Counted from the first letter of the stretch, positions 8,062 to 18,681 are shown. The stretch is DNA of 64,000 bases from Arcanobacterium_A bovis (GCF_042655305.1 NZ_JBHSLR010000009.1); one strand, 5' to 3'. Notes: generated by a model from the sequence alone, not told the origin. Numbers and translations are program-made.

Positions 8062-8160
8062 AAGGTTATTGTCGCATTTCGGGCGAAGAATGGTTGATAT
8101 TTACAAGAGAAAAATACTTGTCGACTGTTTCTTAGATTCTGTCTTCTATAGAAAATAGGG

Positions 8161-8262
8161 ATGAGCCGGCAGTCAGTGGCACTCCACATCAATAACTTTT
8201 GCCCGCTTGCGCGGGAACACGGTTGTGTCGAACAGTTAGACTTTCATTCCTGTGTGCTTTAA
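8161..8262 (+). CDS. Possible 33-residue small ORF, gap 8062-8294
   Basis: ATG 8161 follows TATAGA (8147-8152) at a distance that would make it leaderless, with AGGG directly before it. The product starts MSRQSVALHINNFCPLAR and has three cysteines. It overlaps a small hairpin CCCGC-TTGC-GCGGG (8202-8215). There is no homology I recognise; it may be chance. Nothing else is evident in this 233-bp gap. Confidence 0.2.
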   Translation: MSRQSVALHINNFCPLAREHGCVEQLDFHSCVL

Positions 8263-8294
8263 TCCCACTTTGTCAAGATCCGGGAACGCGTGCC

Positions 8295-9452
8295 TCAGAT
8301 CCCTTCCACAGCGGCAAAGCGCTTCGCCAGTTCTTCTAGGTAGTCACGGCGTTTGACGGCGTCGAGCCAGTTGCGTGGGATCGATTCGGCGCCATACGCA
8401 ATGCCCGCGGCCGCGCCCACGATCGCCGCGTAGGTATCGGTGTCGCCACCGAAGCGGACGGCGGTGCGGATAGCTTCGGGGTACGACGTCGTATGCAACA
8501 GCGAGTACAACGCGATTTCGAGGGTATCGACCACGTACGCCGACGCCGTGAAGTCCGCAGGAGTAAGCGAAACAAACTCGGGACTGAAGATTTTTGAATG
8601 TGCCGCGAGCGCCTCCTGCCATTGTGGATCGTCTGGGCGCCAGTCGCTGTATGGGAGGGCGACGGCGCGCTGGTACGCCCGCGTAACGTCAAGACCAGCG
8701 AGGATTCCCCAGAGAAACTCGCAGAAAATAATGCACGAGAGCTGGGAGATCGCGTGTCCGTGCGTAATTTGCGAAGCTTGGGAGACGACGTTCCATCTGT
8801 GTTCGCGGGAATGAGGTGGCTCATGGGAAAGGATTTGTTCGCGAGAGGGGTTGGACGCGGTGACTTCGCTGCACACGCTCGTTGGCACATGTTCACCTGT
8901 TGCTGTGTGCCCACAGCTTGCCCCGTAGCCACCGGCAGATGCATGCCCACCGGCTGCCAGGTGAAGAGCGATCGGGAAAATGCGCATCAGGGCGCCGTTG
9001 CCGTTGTCGCGCACACGTGTTGCGCCGGATTCAAGGGCGGGCGTGCCTCCTTGGAAGCGTCCGAGCGCCATCATCACCGTCATTCCCAATCCAAATGGAC
9101 GCTCGATGGAGCAGTATTTTATTTCCTCCCACCAGGCTAAGAATTGGCGCATGACGTCGGTGAGGTCGAGGCGGCCCTGGTGGGAAATAATCGATTCCAT
9201 TGTGGCGACGGCCATGGAGGTGTCGTCACTCCAGGCGCCAGCAGGTATCGCGCGGCACGGCCGGGAATTGGCTGAGTCAACGTCACTCGCAGCATACATG
9301 GCGTCGAGTGGGTGTTGGGCGACTTGATCCGCGTTTAGAAACTCGAACGGAACGCCAAAGGCATCACCGACTGCCGCACCGAGCAGGGCAGACGTTACCT
9401 GGGAAGCAGTGAGTGACCCGACGCCGGACGCGCTGGTGATGTTGATACCCAT
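8295..9452 (-). CDS. ADP-ribosylglycohydrolase-family protein with an insertion
   Basis: 385 residues, longer than typical DraG/ARH proteins (about 300). The fold signatures are LLGAAVGDAFGVPFEF at the N-terminus, the metal-binding GAWSDDTSM near residue 70, NGALMRIFPIAL in the middle and VRFGGDTDTYAAIVGAAAG near the C-terminus. The acidic residues coordinating two magnesium ions are present, so it should remove ADP-ribose from protein, nucleic acid or a small molecule. An extra segment of about 55 residues rich in His, Ser and Gly (GGHASAGGYGASCGHTATG onward) interrupts the domain before the HGHAISQ helix. The start ATG 9452 is preceded by AGG. Confidence 0.85.
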   Translation of the reverse strand: MGINITSASGVGSLTASQVTSALLGAAVGDAFGVPFEFLNADQVAQHPLDAMYAASDVDSANSRPCRAIPAGAWSDDTSMAVATMESIISHQGRLDLTDVMRQFLAWWEEIKYCSIERPFGLGMTVMMALGRFQGGTPALESGATRVRDNGNGALMRIFPIALHLAAGGHASAGGYGASCGHTATGEHVPTSVCSEVTASNPSREQILSHEPPHSREHRWNVVSQASQITHGHAISQLSCIIFCEFLWGILAGLDVTRAYQRAVALPYSDWRPDDPQWQEALAAHSKIFSPEFVSLTPADFTASAYVVDTLEIALYSLLHTTSYPEAIRTAVRFGGDTDTYAAIVGAAAGIAYGAESIPRNWLDAVKRRDYLEELAKRFAAVEGI

Positions 9453-9692
9453 AAGAACCTGCTTTCAGTGGACTAGTTGCGCTAGGACGATGAAATGACG
9501 CTGCCAAGGCCATTATATGTGCGAGGGTTCAGAAGCTGGGGAATATGTTTGGAGGTTTATGACCTGGCGAAGGAGAGCCATTCGTTAGGAAACGTTAGCT
9601 AATTTCTGATGCTACCTCGCAATAAGAAAAATCCTTTATATTGATGAAAAGTCCTAGTTCTAATTAGCCCACTCAAGCTGGGCAAGCTTTCG

Positions 9693-10430
9693 TCAGTATA
9701 TGGTATCTCCCTCGACTTGACGCTCTGCTAATTTGAGATCACAGCCCAAGGTTTTTGCACGATCTCCCAATACTCCTTGTTTTGCCGCAACTGCAATCAA
9801 CTCGCGCCAAGTCTCCAAACTTTCAGCTATTTTGGCGGTCAGAGTTTGGATATACTCCTCACGACGACACTCACGCGAGATGTACCGATGTAAGAGATCC
9901 TGCAAACTTGGATCCATTTCTATCACCTTATTCTCAACCTTCTCCCAATAGTCTTTCGGACTTTCCTGTGTTTGAGGGTTGTCACCAAGCGCATCAAGAT
10001 AATAAAAACGTCCAGATTTCCCATAACGGTCAAGCGTGTCGAGAATCAAGGGCCACAAAGGATCCCTTTCGAGCTCGTGTAAGGCATCTTTAACGTACTG
10101 AGGATGCGTTGCTTTGTTTATCCCTTCCTCAATTACTCGTCGTAGTGCGGCATCCATCTTTTTTAGATCATGACCATAATCTTTTTTGAGAATTTTGGCA
10201 GGTATCCATTCACGATTCTTATCCAGATAGACATAACCAAGCGCCAACTTCAATAATTTTTCAACACCTATCGAGAGCAACGTCAGTACAGGCTCACGCG
10301 TAGTGTCAATAAATACAGCCGATCCGAGCGTATGCATGCCGTACTGCAATAAGCGTTTCGCAGAATCCAGTTCTTCGGACAGATAAAACGCCTGTTGCCC
10401 TGTCAATTTGTCGTTGTATTGATTGTTCAT
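9693..10430 (-). CDS. HEPN-like hypothetical protein divergent from the defence island
   Basis: 246 residues, all helical in character, no membrane segment. The arrangement LLSIGVEKLLKLALGYVY, then KKDYGHDLKKMDAALR, resembles HEPN/AbiV-like proteins where a helix ends in GH-DL, but a clear RxxxxH ribonuclease motif is not seen. ATG 10430 is preferred over 10448. It is transcribed away from the SNF2 helicase gene across a 317-bp AT-rich gap. An accessory or regulatory role in defence is a guess from position. Confidence 0.45.
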   Translation of the reverse strand: MNNQYNDKLTGQQAFYLSEELDSAKRLLQYGMHTLGSAVFIDTTREPVLTLLSIGVEKLLKLALGYVYLDKNREWIPAKILKKDYGHDLKKMDAALRRVIEEGINKATHPQYVKDALHELERDPLWPLILDTLDRYGKSGRFYYLDALGDNPQTQESPKDYWEKVENKVIEMDPSLQDLLHRYISRECRREEYIQTLTAKIAESLETWRELIAVAAKQGVLGDRAKTLGCDLKLAERQVEGDTIY

Positions 10431-10707
10431 AGCCGCACCGCCTACCATCGCTAATATTTCAAAATCCGAAACTCTAGTCCGGATCGTTATTAAATCTTGC
10501 GTTTATTTCTTGATCTCATCCTACTTATCGATTGCAAAATATCGAACCACGTAATATTTTCGCTTTCCTTCACCTGTGGCCCTTCGAGGAATTCTTCAAA
10601 AACCGAGATTCGTCAATGAACCTCAACATTCGCATACACTTAATACAACAATATTAATGATTACGTTTTCTTTTTGATCAAGAAAGAAATGTACGTGCTT
10701 GAATATG

Positions 10708-10713
10708 TATAAT
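10708..10713 (+). promoter_or_regulatory. Consensus -10 box for the SNF2-Mod-Res transcript
   Basis: TATAAT at 10708-10713 lies 34 bases before the GTG start at 10748. No good -35 hexamer is at 17 bases. The AT-rich gap 10431-10747 contains no other gene that I can support. Confidence 0.45.
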
Positions 10714-10747
10714 TTTCAGTACGCCGTAGCACAACGAAGGAGCATCT

Positions 10748-13633
10748 GTGGGCAACGATGCCAGCGCCACTTCCCTGAATGATTATCAGGCAAAATATTT
10801 CGCTCACCAACTGGAACGTTCATATTCCAATGAACATGTTGGGAAACTTGCCGGCCTGCTCTTTGATGCACAAGTAGAACCAAAACCACACCAAATCGAC
10901 GCTGCCCTTTTTGCTCTGCAAACGCCATATATGAAGGGAATTATCCTAGCCGACGAAGTTGGCCTTGGTAAGACTATCGAAGCAGGAATTGTTATCAGCC
11001 AATTCTGGGCTGAACGTAAACGTCGAATATTGATTATTGCCCCCGCCAGCCTCCGCCAACAGTGGAAGCAGGAGCTGTGGGAAAAATTCATGCTTCCCGC
11101 TGAACTCATCGATCACAAAACGAAAGATAAGCTTCACAAACACGGCCCGTCAGCGGAGCCCACGGTATTGATCGTTTCGTACGAGTTCGCGAAATCAAAC
11201 CAAGAAGCATTATTGCGTCAGTGGGATATTATCGTTGCAGACGAAGCACACCGTCTGCGTAACTACTGGTCAGGTAACGCGAAGACGGCGAACGCAATCT
11301 CTCACGTTTTCCGTCAAGCTAGCAAAGTTGTATTACTTACCGCTACACCTCTCCAGAATCGCCTTGAGGAGCTTTACGGATTAGTTTCTACATTCGATAC
11401 CTATTTTTTCCATTCGCTTGACGCTTTTCGCGAGCGGTATATCAAAAACCGCTCACTAGTGGGCGGCGATGATCTTGCCGAACGAGTGCGCACCATCGCG
11501 AAACGAACACTTCGCCGTGACGCTGAAAAGTATATCCGTTTCACCCAGCGTATCCCTATGACAGTAGAGTTTGAACCATCAGACGATGAAAAACGCCTCT
11601 ATGACCTTGTAGATGCCTACCTCCAACGCGACGATCTTTACGCATTCGCGAGTTCTCAACGATTCCTTTCTGCGACGATCATTCGCAAACGTCTCGGGTC
11701 ATCAACCTACGCTGTTGCACACACCCTGGAGAATATTGCGAACCGTTTACAATCAGAGCTAGAGGCTGGGCAACTTCGCAACCGGCGTGGCAACTTATTC
11801 GAAGATGAACAGTTCGATTTAACAAGTGACGAACTCGAAGAACTGGAAAACATCAACGCGCAACATAACCCGATTTCTGATCGTAACGTTCAGGAAGAAA
11901 TCGAAGCAGAAATCAATGAGCTCCGTAGCTACGCAGCACTGGCTCGCTCCATCACTGTCAACCAAAAAGCAGTGCATGTACGCGACGCCCTTGAGCAGGG
12001 TTTCGCCAAACTTCGTGAAATCGGTGCTCCAGAAAAAGCGATTATCTTTACCGATTCAACGGTCACTCAAGCTTATTTGGAACGCCATCTTACTGACATT
12101 GGTTATGGCGATGGCCTCGTGCTTTTCAACGGTACAAATAACTCTCCGCGAGCTAACCAGATTTACCGCGACTGGCTTGAGGCGAATGCCGATACCGATC
12201 TCATTACTGGAAATCCTTCAGCTGATCGCCGTAAAGCTCTTGTGGATTACTTCCGTGATCACGGAAAAATTATGATCGCTACCGAGGCAGCGTCCGAAGG
12301 TGTGAACTTGCAGTTCGCTTCAATGCTCATCAACTACGATTTGCCGTGGAATCCTCAGCGAGTTGAACAGCGTATCGGCCGTATCCACCGATTCGGACAA
12401 AGGTTCAATGTGGTGATTGCAAACTTCCTCAACAAAGAGAATGTTGCAGAGCAGCGAATCCTTGAGCTTCTTACTGAAAAGTTCCAACTGTTCAGCTCAG
12501 TATTCGGAGCTTCCGATGAGATCCTCGGTAGTATTGAAGACGGCTTAGATATGGAACGAAAAGTTGCCGCTATTCTTGCCGAATTTAAGACGGCGGAAGA
12601 GATCAGTGCCGCGTTCGACCAGCTGGAAGCAGAATATGCAAGCGAAATTGACGCAGAGATGAAGAAGGCGAAGACGAAAGTCTTCGATCACCTCGATCCA
12701 CACGTGCAAGATCGTTTGAAGAATTACGACAAGCAGTCAGACCAAGTTCTCAACCAATTTGAACGCTTGCTGATGAGTCTCACGCGCTACGAACTTGCCG
12801 ATTACGCGACATTTGATTCTGATACACACAATTTCCACCTCAACCGAGCACCAGCTGAAGAAGTAAAGGTTGGCCAGTATTTCTTCAAATCCAGCCCACT
12901 TCCACATGCTCACCAGTATCGTTACGCGAGCCCGCTCGCTCGATACGTCATTGACTCAGCTTTGCAGAGCCATACCCCAGAGGTGGAGATTGAGTTCAGT
13001 ATTAGCAAGTCTCCTCGCGCTACCAAGTCCGTGCGCGAGCTTGCTGGCCAATCGGGAATCTTGACGGTTCGGAAACTAACCTTTTCGATATTCGCCCAAG
13101 GTCAAGATCTATCTGAGTCGTACCTTATTTCCGCTGGCCGAACTACCCACGGGAAGAAACTCGACAGTGAATACGTGGATGACATCTTAAATCTAACTCC
13201 AGTTCAGACCACAGCCACCAGTAACGTCGATATAGCCCCTTTAAGCGAAGCACTGGAAGCACAAGCCGAATCCCTCAATAAAGAAGTCAAGCATCGCAAT
13301 TCGCGTTATTACTCTGAGCAAGAAGACGTCACCTATCGCAATCTACAAGACCGCAAAGCCGAGCATGAGAAGCTCATGCGAGAGCTCGAAGCCAAAATTA
13401 AGCAGTTACGCAAGGAAGCAAAAAATACCGACGACGCACTAGAGAGCTTGAAGCTCAAACGGAAAGCAGATCGTCTTGAAGATCAGATTGACGACGCCGA
13501 AGATACGTTTCGCGAGCAAAGGCGACAACTCCGCAAGGAATCGAGAAACTACCTTGATTCTGTGGAAGACTCGTTGAAGGGTAGCGAAACACAGGAAGAA
13601 CTGTTTACGATCCGTTGGCGAATCGTAAAGTAA
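10748..13633 (+). CDS. SNF2-family DNA helicase/translocase of the defence island
   Basis: 961 residues. The SF2/SNF2 ATPase has Walker A in ADEVGLGKTIEAG near residue 70, the DEAH box in VADEAHRLRN near 166, motif III LLTATPLQNR, and in the second RecA lobe IATEAASEGVNLQ and QRIGRIHRFGQ near 545. The last 150 residues are a charged coiled coil. It is RapA-like and lacks a nuclease domain. GTG 10748 has AAGGAG 5 bases upstream. The next gene, Mod, begins 41 bases downstream on the same strand, so it likely acts with the type III restriction proteins as an extra translocase. Confidence 0.9.
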   Translation: MGNDASATSLNDYQAKYFAHQLERSYSNEHVGKLAGLLFDAQVEPKPHQIDAALFALQTPYMKGIILADEVGLGKTIEAGIVISQFWAERKRRILIIAPASLRQQWKQELWEKFMLPAELIDHKTKDKLHKHGPSAEPTVLIVSYEFAKSNQEALLRQWDIIVADEAHRLRNYWSGNAKTANAISHVFRQASKVVLLTATPLQNRLEELYGLVSTFDTYFFHSLDAFRERYIKNRSLVGGDDLAERVRTIAKRTLRRDAEKYIRFTQRIPMTVEFEPSDDEKRLYDLVDAYLQRDDLYAFASSQRFLSATIIRKRLGSSTYAVAHTLENIANRLQSELEAGQLRNRRGNLFEDEQFDLTSDELEELENINAQHNPISDRNVQEEIEAEINELRSYAALARSITVNQKAVHVRDALEQGFAKLREIGAPEKAIIFTDSTVTQAYLERHLTDIGYGDGLVLFNGTNNSPRANQIYRDWLEANADTDLITGNPSADRRKALVDYFRDHGKIMIATEAASEGVNLQFASMLINYDLPWNPQRVEQRIGRIHRFGQRFNVVIANFLNKENVAEQRILELLTEKFQLFSSVFGASDEILGSIEDGLDMERKVAAILAEFKTAEEISAAFDQLEAEYASEIDAEMKKAKTKVFDHLDPHVQDRLKNYDKQSDQVLNQFERLLMSLTRYELADYATFDSDTHNFHLNRAPAEEVKVGQYFFKSSPLPHAHQYRYASPLARYVIDSALQSHTPEVEIEFSISKSPRATKSVRELAGQSGILTVRKLTFSIFAQGQDLSESYLISAGRTTHGKKLDSEYVDDILNLTPVQTTATSNVDIAPLSEALEAQAESLNKEVKHRNSRYYSEQEDVTYRNLQDRKAEHEKLMRELEAKIKQLRKEAKNTDDALESLKLKRKADRLEDQIDDAEDTFREQRRQLRKESRNYLDSVEDSLKGSETQEELFTIRWRIVK

Positions 13634-13674
13634 ATTTTATTTAGAACTTGAACATTGGTAACAGGAGATTAACT

Positions 13675-15666
13675 ATGACAGACGGTTTTGGCGTTGTAGA
13701 AGAAACTGGCGACATTCACGAGATTTCACCCGCTTCGCCAGATTTTCGCACCGAACTTGCAGAACAAATTGCCGATCTCGCTCCTGAAGCAGTAGCGGAC
13801 GGAAAAATCGACTTCGAAAAGTTAAAAGAACTTCTCAGCGACGACGTATCTAGTTCTCCTGAACGCTTCGGCCTATTCTGGCCAGGCAAGAAACAAGCAA
13901 TTCGCACGGCTCAGTCTCCTACTACTGCCACGCTTCAGCCCGACTTCGAGAACTCCAAGAATTGGGATACCACTCAGAATGTGTTTATCGAGGGTGACAA
14001 TCTCGAAGTGCTCAAAGTTCTACAGAACCATTACTATGGCAAGATCAAGATGATCTATATTGATCCGCCATACAACACAGGTAAAGATTTCGTTTACAAA
14101 GACGATTTCCGTGATGGCATGAAGAATTATCTTGAGTGGACTGAGCAGGTAAACGGCGAAGGGAAGAAGGCATCCAGCAACTCAGAATCTGAGGGACGTT
14201 ACCATTCTAATTGGCTCAACATGATGTATCCGCGCCTTAAACTTGCGCGAAATCTGCTCACTGACGACGGTGCCATCGTTATTTCCATTAACGAAAAAGA
14301 ACAATCGCACCTTAAAGACCTCTGCGATGAAGTATTCGGCGAAAATAATCTTATCGCCCAATTTATATGGCGAAACGAAGGAAATGTGGATCAGCAAAGC
14401 AAAGTTAAAGGCGTTCATGAGTATATTCTCGCCTATGCACGCCAAGCTGATCGCTTTGCAAAACCTACAGTTATCGACCCGAATATTTCAGAAAACAGTA
14501 AGCTTTTCAAAAAGGAAATTGAGAACTCAATAACTAAAAATGGACCAGCGAACCCACCTTCATCCGTATTCCTACCCAAAGGCTTTCCAGCGAATTTCGA
14601 CTCAGGAATAATCAGAAAACGAACCGATCTATATCCTTATTATGAAAATGACATTCAAGTTGAATCTGGAAAAACTCGGAACCCAGGAAATGTATATAGC
14701 GGTTGGAGCTCTCGCAATCTTTTAGAACTTTTTATCAAAAATGGATTTACCCCCATAGTAGACTCTGAGGACAGAGAAACTCGATTTGAACTCCGAGAAA
14801 CCGGAGCAATATACATGGTAAAACTCCGCAAGGACGACCAAGGACATGTGATCTCAGTTCTTAGTAATTTTGGGACTACTAAGAAAAACAGCTCGCTGCT
14901 CGGAGATATGGGCATCTTTTTTAGTTTTCCCAAGCCTATATTGCTTATCCAATACCTAATCAGTATCTTCACTGCAACCTCTTCAGGAGATCAAATTCTC
15001 GATTTCTTCGCAGGATCTGCAACTACGGCTCATGCCGTGATGCAGTTGAATGCTGAGGACGGTGGGAACCGGAATTTTATTATGGTTCAGCTTCCTGAGC
15101 CAACAGACGAAAAGTCTGAAGCTCGCCAAGCTGGTTATTACACTATTCCTGAAATCTCTCGTGAGCGCATTCGCCGCGCAGGCGAAAAGATTCTCGCAGA
15201 AGAAAAATCCAAGCTTGACGGCCGTACAGATCTCGATACCGGCTTCCGCGCATACAAGCTCACTGACACGAACTTTACAAAGTGGAACGTTGGAAGTGAC
15301 GTTACGGAAACTATACTACAGGGCGAACTACTCTCAACGGTAGATTCTGCCTCAGATGGATCACGCATCGATGATCTCTTCACAGAGCTTCTCCTAAAAC
15401 AGGGTATGTCCCTTACGGAAAAAGTAGACAATATCGAGATTTCTGGCGTCAGCCTTCGCGCCGTTCATGATAATGAAGGCGGGCTAGCCGTGCTGGCCTA
15501 CCTTGATGAGCATCAGTCCCCAACTTTGGAGCAACTTCGCGCGTTTATCGATACAAAGCCAGCACGCTTTGTCATCCTTGAAGATGCCTTCAAAGGCAAC
15601 GATGAGCTAAAAACGAACCTAGTGCAGATGTGCAAAATCAATCACGTTGAACTCTGGACTGCGTGA
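13675..15666 (+). CDS. Type III restriction-modification methyltransferase (Mod)
   Basis: 663 residues; N6-adenine DNA methyltransferase of the beta class. Motif IV DPPYNTG is near residue 130, followed by SNWLNMMYPRLKLAR; motif I appears later as LDFFAGSATTAHAV near 442. That order is typical of Mod subunits. The central part (about 230-400) would hold the target-recognition region. ATG 13675 has GGAG upstream; the frame runs back to 13648 without support. Mod sets specificity for Res and protects host DNA. The Res start lies 8 bases after its stop. Confidence 0.92.
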   Translation: MTDGFGVVEETGDIHEISPASPDFRTELAEQIADLAPEAVADGKIDFEKLKELLSDDVSSSPERFGLFWPGKKQAIRTAQSPTTATLQPDFENSKNWDTTQNVFIEGDNLEVLKVLQNHYYGKIKMIYIDPPYNTGKDFVYKDDFRDGMKNYLEWTEQVNGEGKKASSNSESEGRYHSNWLNMMYPRLKLARNLLTDDGAIVISINEKEQSHLKDLCDEVFGENNLIAQFIWRNEGNVDQQSKVKGVHEYILAYARQADRFAKPTVIDPNISENSKLFKKEIENSITKNGPANPPSSVFLPKGFPANFDSGIIRKRTDLYPYYENDIQVESGKTRNPGNVYSGWSSRNLLELFIKNGFTPIVDSEDRETRFELRETGAIYMVKLRKDDQGHVISVLSNFGTTKKNSSLLGDMGIFFSFPKPILLIQYLISIFTATSSGDQILDFFAGSATTAHAVMQLNAEDGGNRNFIMVQLPEPTDEKSEARQAGYYTIPEISRERIRRAGEKILAEEKSKLDGRTDLDTGFRAYKLTDTNFTKWNVGSDVTETILQGELLSTVDSASDGSRIDDLFTELLLKQGMSLTEKVDNIEISGVSLRAVHDNEGGLAVLAYLDEHQSPTLEQLRAFIDTKPARFVILEDAFKGNDELKTNLVQMCKINHVELWTA

Positions 15667-15674
15667 GGCAAACA

Positions 15675-18641
15675 ATGAAACTGAAATTCGACGAGAATTA
15701 CGGCTACCAGCTTGACGCAATCAACACAGTGGTAGACCTTTTCGATGGTCAGCCATACGATTCTGGGCAATTGACTGAGGCCCTCTTAGGGCTACATTCA
15801 CTTCCCATCGTTCTTGGACAAAGCAGGCTACCTGGAGCCGATGAACAGTTTGGAGTAAACACAGATTCAGAGATACAGCAAGAAATCGGAGCTATCGGCA
15901 ATAATCTCGTGCTGGGCGAAGCAACGATCCTTGACAACCTCAAACGACGCCAAGAACATAACGGTTTACCCGAGTCTGCATCGCTCGTTGACGGTCTCCA
16001 ATTCGATATTGAAATGGAGACAGGCACAGGAAAAACCTACGTGTATCTGCGCACTATCTTTGAGCTAGCGAAGAGATACAACTTTACGAAGTTTGTGATT
16101 CTCGTGCCGTCAGTACCTATTCGCGAGGGTGTGAATTCGAGCATTCACTTGATGAAAGATCATTTCAAGAAGCTCTACCCTACCTTAAATTTCAACCACT
16201 TCGTGTATTCCGGAAAGAACGCAGAACAAGTTCAGAGCTTTGCGACATCTACCGCTATCCAAATTATGGTGATGACGGTAGATGCAATTAAAGGCGATGC
16301 CAAAAACCGTATTCTCCATCAGCACCGTGACCGTCTCAATGGTCTTCGTCCTGTGGATTTCCTCCGCGCCGTCAAACCAATTGTAATCATGGACGAACCA
16401 CAGAATATGGAATCAGATCTTTCCAAATCTTCGGTAAAGGAGCTCCGTCCCGCTTTCACACTACGTTATTCAGCGACCCATAAGAAGAATCGCAACCTCG
16501 TATACCAGCTCGATCCAGTAGCAGCCCACAACCTTGAGCTGGTGAAAGGCATCGCAATTGCGGAAACTCTCCAAAGCGGAACCAACACTACTCCTTATAT
16601 CAAGCTATTGGAGGTGCGCCACGGGCCAAAAAAGTGGGAAGCGAAACTTGAGCTCAATATTCGAAAGAAAGACGGAACCGTTTCCCGCTCCTCAAAGTGG
16701 GTAGCACAAGGAGTCGACCTCGCTCGTGCTACAGACAACGATACTTACTCAGGAAACTGGCGAATTAACGAAGTAAGCATCGAACCACCGTACATTGAGC
16801 TTTCAAAGCATGGGTTGTTGCAGATTGGCGAACAAATTGGCGGTAGCCAAGACGCCGTATACCGCGAGATGATTCGCGAAACAATCCGCGAACATTTCCG
16901 CAAAGAAACAATGCTTCGTCCACGCGGAATCAAAGTACTGAGCTTATTCTTCGTCGACAGAGTAGCGAGCTATCTAGGCGACGGTAGCTCAAATGAAGAA
17001 GCCAACGGGAAATTTGTGCAATACTTCGACCAAATTTTTGAAGAAGAACGCGAACGTAATCCGCGAGTACTAGAGCTGCTTCCGGAGCGACCCATTGACT
17101 ATCGCCGTGCGTACTTTTCAAAAACTAAAGGTAGGTACTACGATCCGAAGACAGGAACTGCTAAGGATGACGACTCCTACGATCTGATTATGAAAGACAA
17201 GGAACGCTTGCTCTCTGAGGAAGAACCAGTAAGATTCATCTTCAGCCACTCTGCTCTTCGTGAAGGTTGGGATAATCCCAACGTGTTCCAAATCTGTACA
17301 CTCCGTGAAATAGGAAGCGAAACCGAACGCCGTCAAACAATCGGCCGCGGCTTGCGCCTCCCCGTCAACGCAGCTGGTGAACGCGTATCGGATCGAGCGG
17401 TGGCGCAACTGACCATCGTCGCCGATGAAAGTTACAAAGAATTCGCTAACGCCCTGCAAAACGAATACGAAAAAGCGGGCGTAAAGATCGGCGTAGTGCG
17501 CGAAAACGAGTTTACGGATCTTCCATGGCACAACGGTGACGAAGTCATCAACCTCGGATTTACCCGTTCCAAAGAAATCTGGAATCAGCTCAAAGACAAC
17601 AAAATCATTGACGCTAAAGGGCATCTCACGGAAAAATTTGCGCCGGAGGTACCTGATTTCAGTCTGAACTTATCCGCTGAATTTTCACCCATTGAGCAGC
17701 TCATCATTGAACGGCTAAAGGATCTCAAAATCGAGCGAATCGTGAAATCGACACGACATCGAGTGACGAGAAAACTCAACAAACAGATTTATGATTCACC
17801 CGAATTCGAAGCATTTTGGGCAGCGATTAGTGCGAAGACAACATACAGTGTGCGGTTTGATAGCGACGAGTTGATCGCCAATGCAATTAAGCGGATTAAG
17901 AAGATCGAGTATATTGAACCGCTACGTATTCAAGTGACGAAAGCACAGTTGCGTATTGAGCGCGGCGGGGCGCATGCGGATGAAACTTCGCAACGCTCTG
18001 CTGATCTCCGCAGTAGTTATCCGCTTCCCGACATTGTGAAACAGCTTCAGGAGGCTACATCCCTCACACGCAAAACAATCGTAGATATTCTTATTGGATC
18101 TGGCAGACTTAATGAATTCATCGGTAACCCCAACGACTTCATCAAGCTGGTGACTGAAGCTATCCAGGACGAACTGGCTGAGGTTGTAAGCGAAGGCATC
18201 CAGTATGAGCGAATCGGCGGCAGCGTGTATTCATTGCGTGAGCTTCAGCAAGATGGTGAAAAAGAAAAAGCATACTTCTTAGATAATCTCTACAAGGTCA
18301 AGAACGAGCAAAAGACCGATTTCGACTATGTGGTATTCGATTCCGACACTGAAAAGAAGTTTGCTGAGATTCTCGACGGTCGCGAGGATATAAAACTCTT
18401 TACCAAGCTGCCGCCTAAGTTTAAGATCGATACCCCAGTTGGGCCGTACAATCCCGACTGGGCGATTGTTAAACACGTAGACGGTGAAGACCGAATTTAC
18501 ATGGTGCGCGAAACGAAGAGCACAGCTAATGCGGCTTTACTACGTCCGAAGGAACAAGCGAAGATTGACGCTGCAAAGAAGCACTTTGAAGCGCTTGGAA
18601 TTGACTACAAGAAATCGAGCCCTGAAGGGTGGAATTTGTAG
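15675..18641 (+). CDS. Type III restriction enzyme Res subunit (helicase-nuclease)
   Basis: 988 residues. The SF2 helicase has Walker A in EMETGTGKTYVYL near residue 115, the DExx box IVIMDEPQNMES near 238, and motifs V/VI in SALREGWDNPNV and RRQTIGRGLRLPV. Near the C-terminus a PD-(D/E)xK nuclease is visible: PDWAIV near 927 and VRETKST near 946. With Mod it would cut unmodified DNA after ATP-driven communication between sites. ATG 15675 has GAGG before it. Complete, without frameshift. Confidence 0.92.
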   Translation: MKLKFDENYGYQLDAINTVVDLFDGQPYDSGQLTEALLGLHSLPIVLGQSRLPGADEQFGVNTDSEIQQEIGAIGNNLVLGEATILDNLKRRQEHNGLPESASLVDGLQFDIEMETGTGKTYVYLRTIFELAKRYNFTKFVILVPSVPIREGVNSSIHLMKDHFKKLYPTLNFNHFVYSGKNAEQVQSFATSTAIQIMVMTVDAIKGDAKNRILHQHRDRLNGLRPVDFLRAVKPIVIMDEPQNMESDLSKSSVKELRPAFTLRYSATHKKNRNLVYQLDPVAAHNLELVKGIAIAETLQSGTNTTPYIKLLEVRHGPKKWEAKLELNIRKKDGTVSRSSKWVAQGVDLARATDNDTYSGNWRINEVSIEPPYIELSKHGLLQIGEQIGGSQDAVYREMIRETIREHFRKETMLRPRGIKVLSLFFVDRVASYLGDGSSNEEANGKFVQYFDQIFEEERERNPRVLELLPERPIDYRRAYFSKTKGRYYDPKTGTAKDDDSYDLIMKDKERLLSEEEPVRFIFSHSALREGWDNPNVFQICTLREIGSETERRQTIGRGLRLPVNAAGERVSDRAVAQLTIVADESYKEFANALQNEYEKAGVKIGVVRENEFTDLPWHNGDEVINLGFTRSKEIWNQLKDNKIIDAKGHLTEKFAPEVPDFSLNLSAEFSPIEQLIIERLKDLKIERIVKSTRHRVTRKLNKQIYDSPEFEAFWAAISAKTTYSVRFDSDELIANAIKRIKKIEYIEPLRIQVTKAQLRIERGGAHADETSQRSADLRSSYPLPDIVKQLQEATSLTRKTIVDILIGSGRLNEFIGNPNDFIKLVTEAIQDELAEVVSEGIQYERIGGSVYSLRELQQDGEKEKAYFLDNLYKVKNEQKTDFDYVVFDSDTEKKFAEILDGREDIKLFTKLPPKFKIDTPVGPYNPDWAIVKHVDGEDRIYMVRETKSTANAALLRPKEQAKIDAAKKHFEALGIDYKKSSPEGWNL

Positions 18642-18681
18642 CGGATGACGTTGCAACCGATTTTATACGTAAAAGGTTTTT

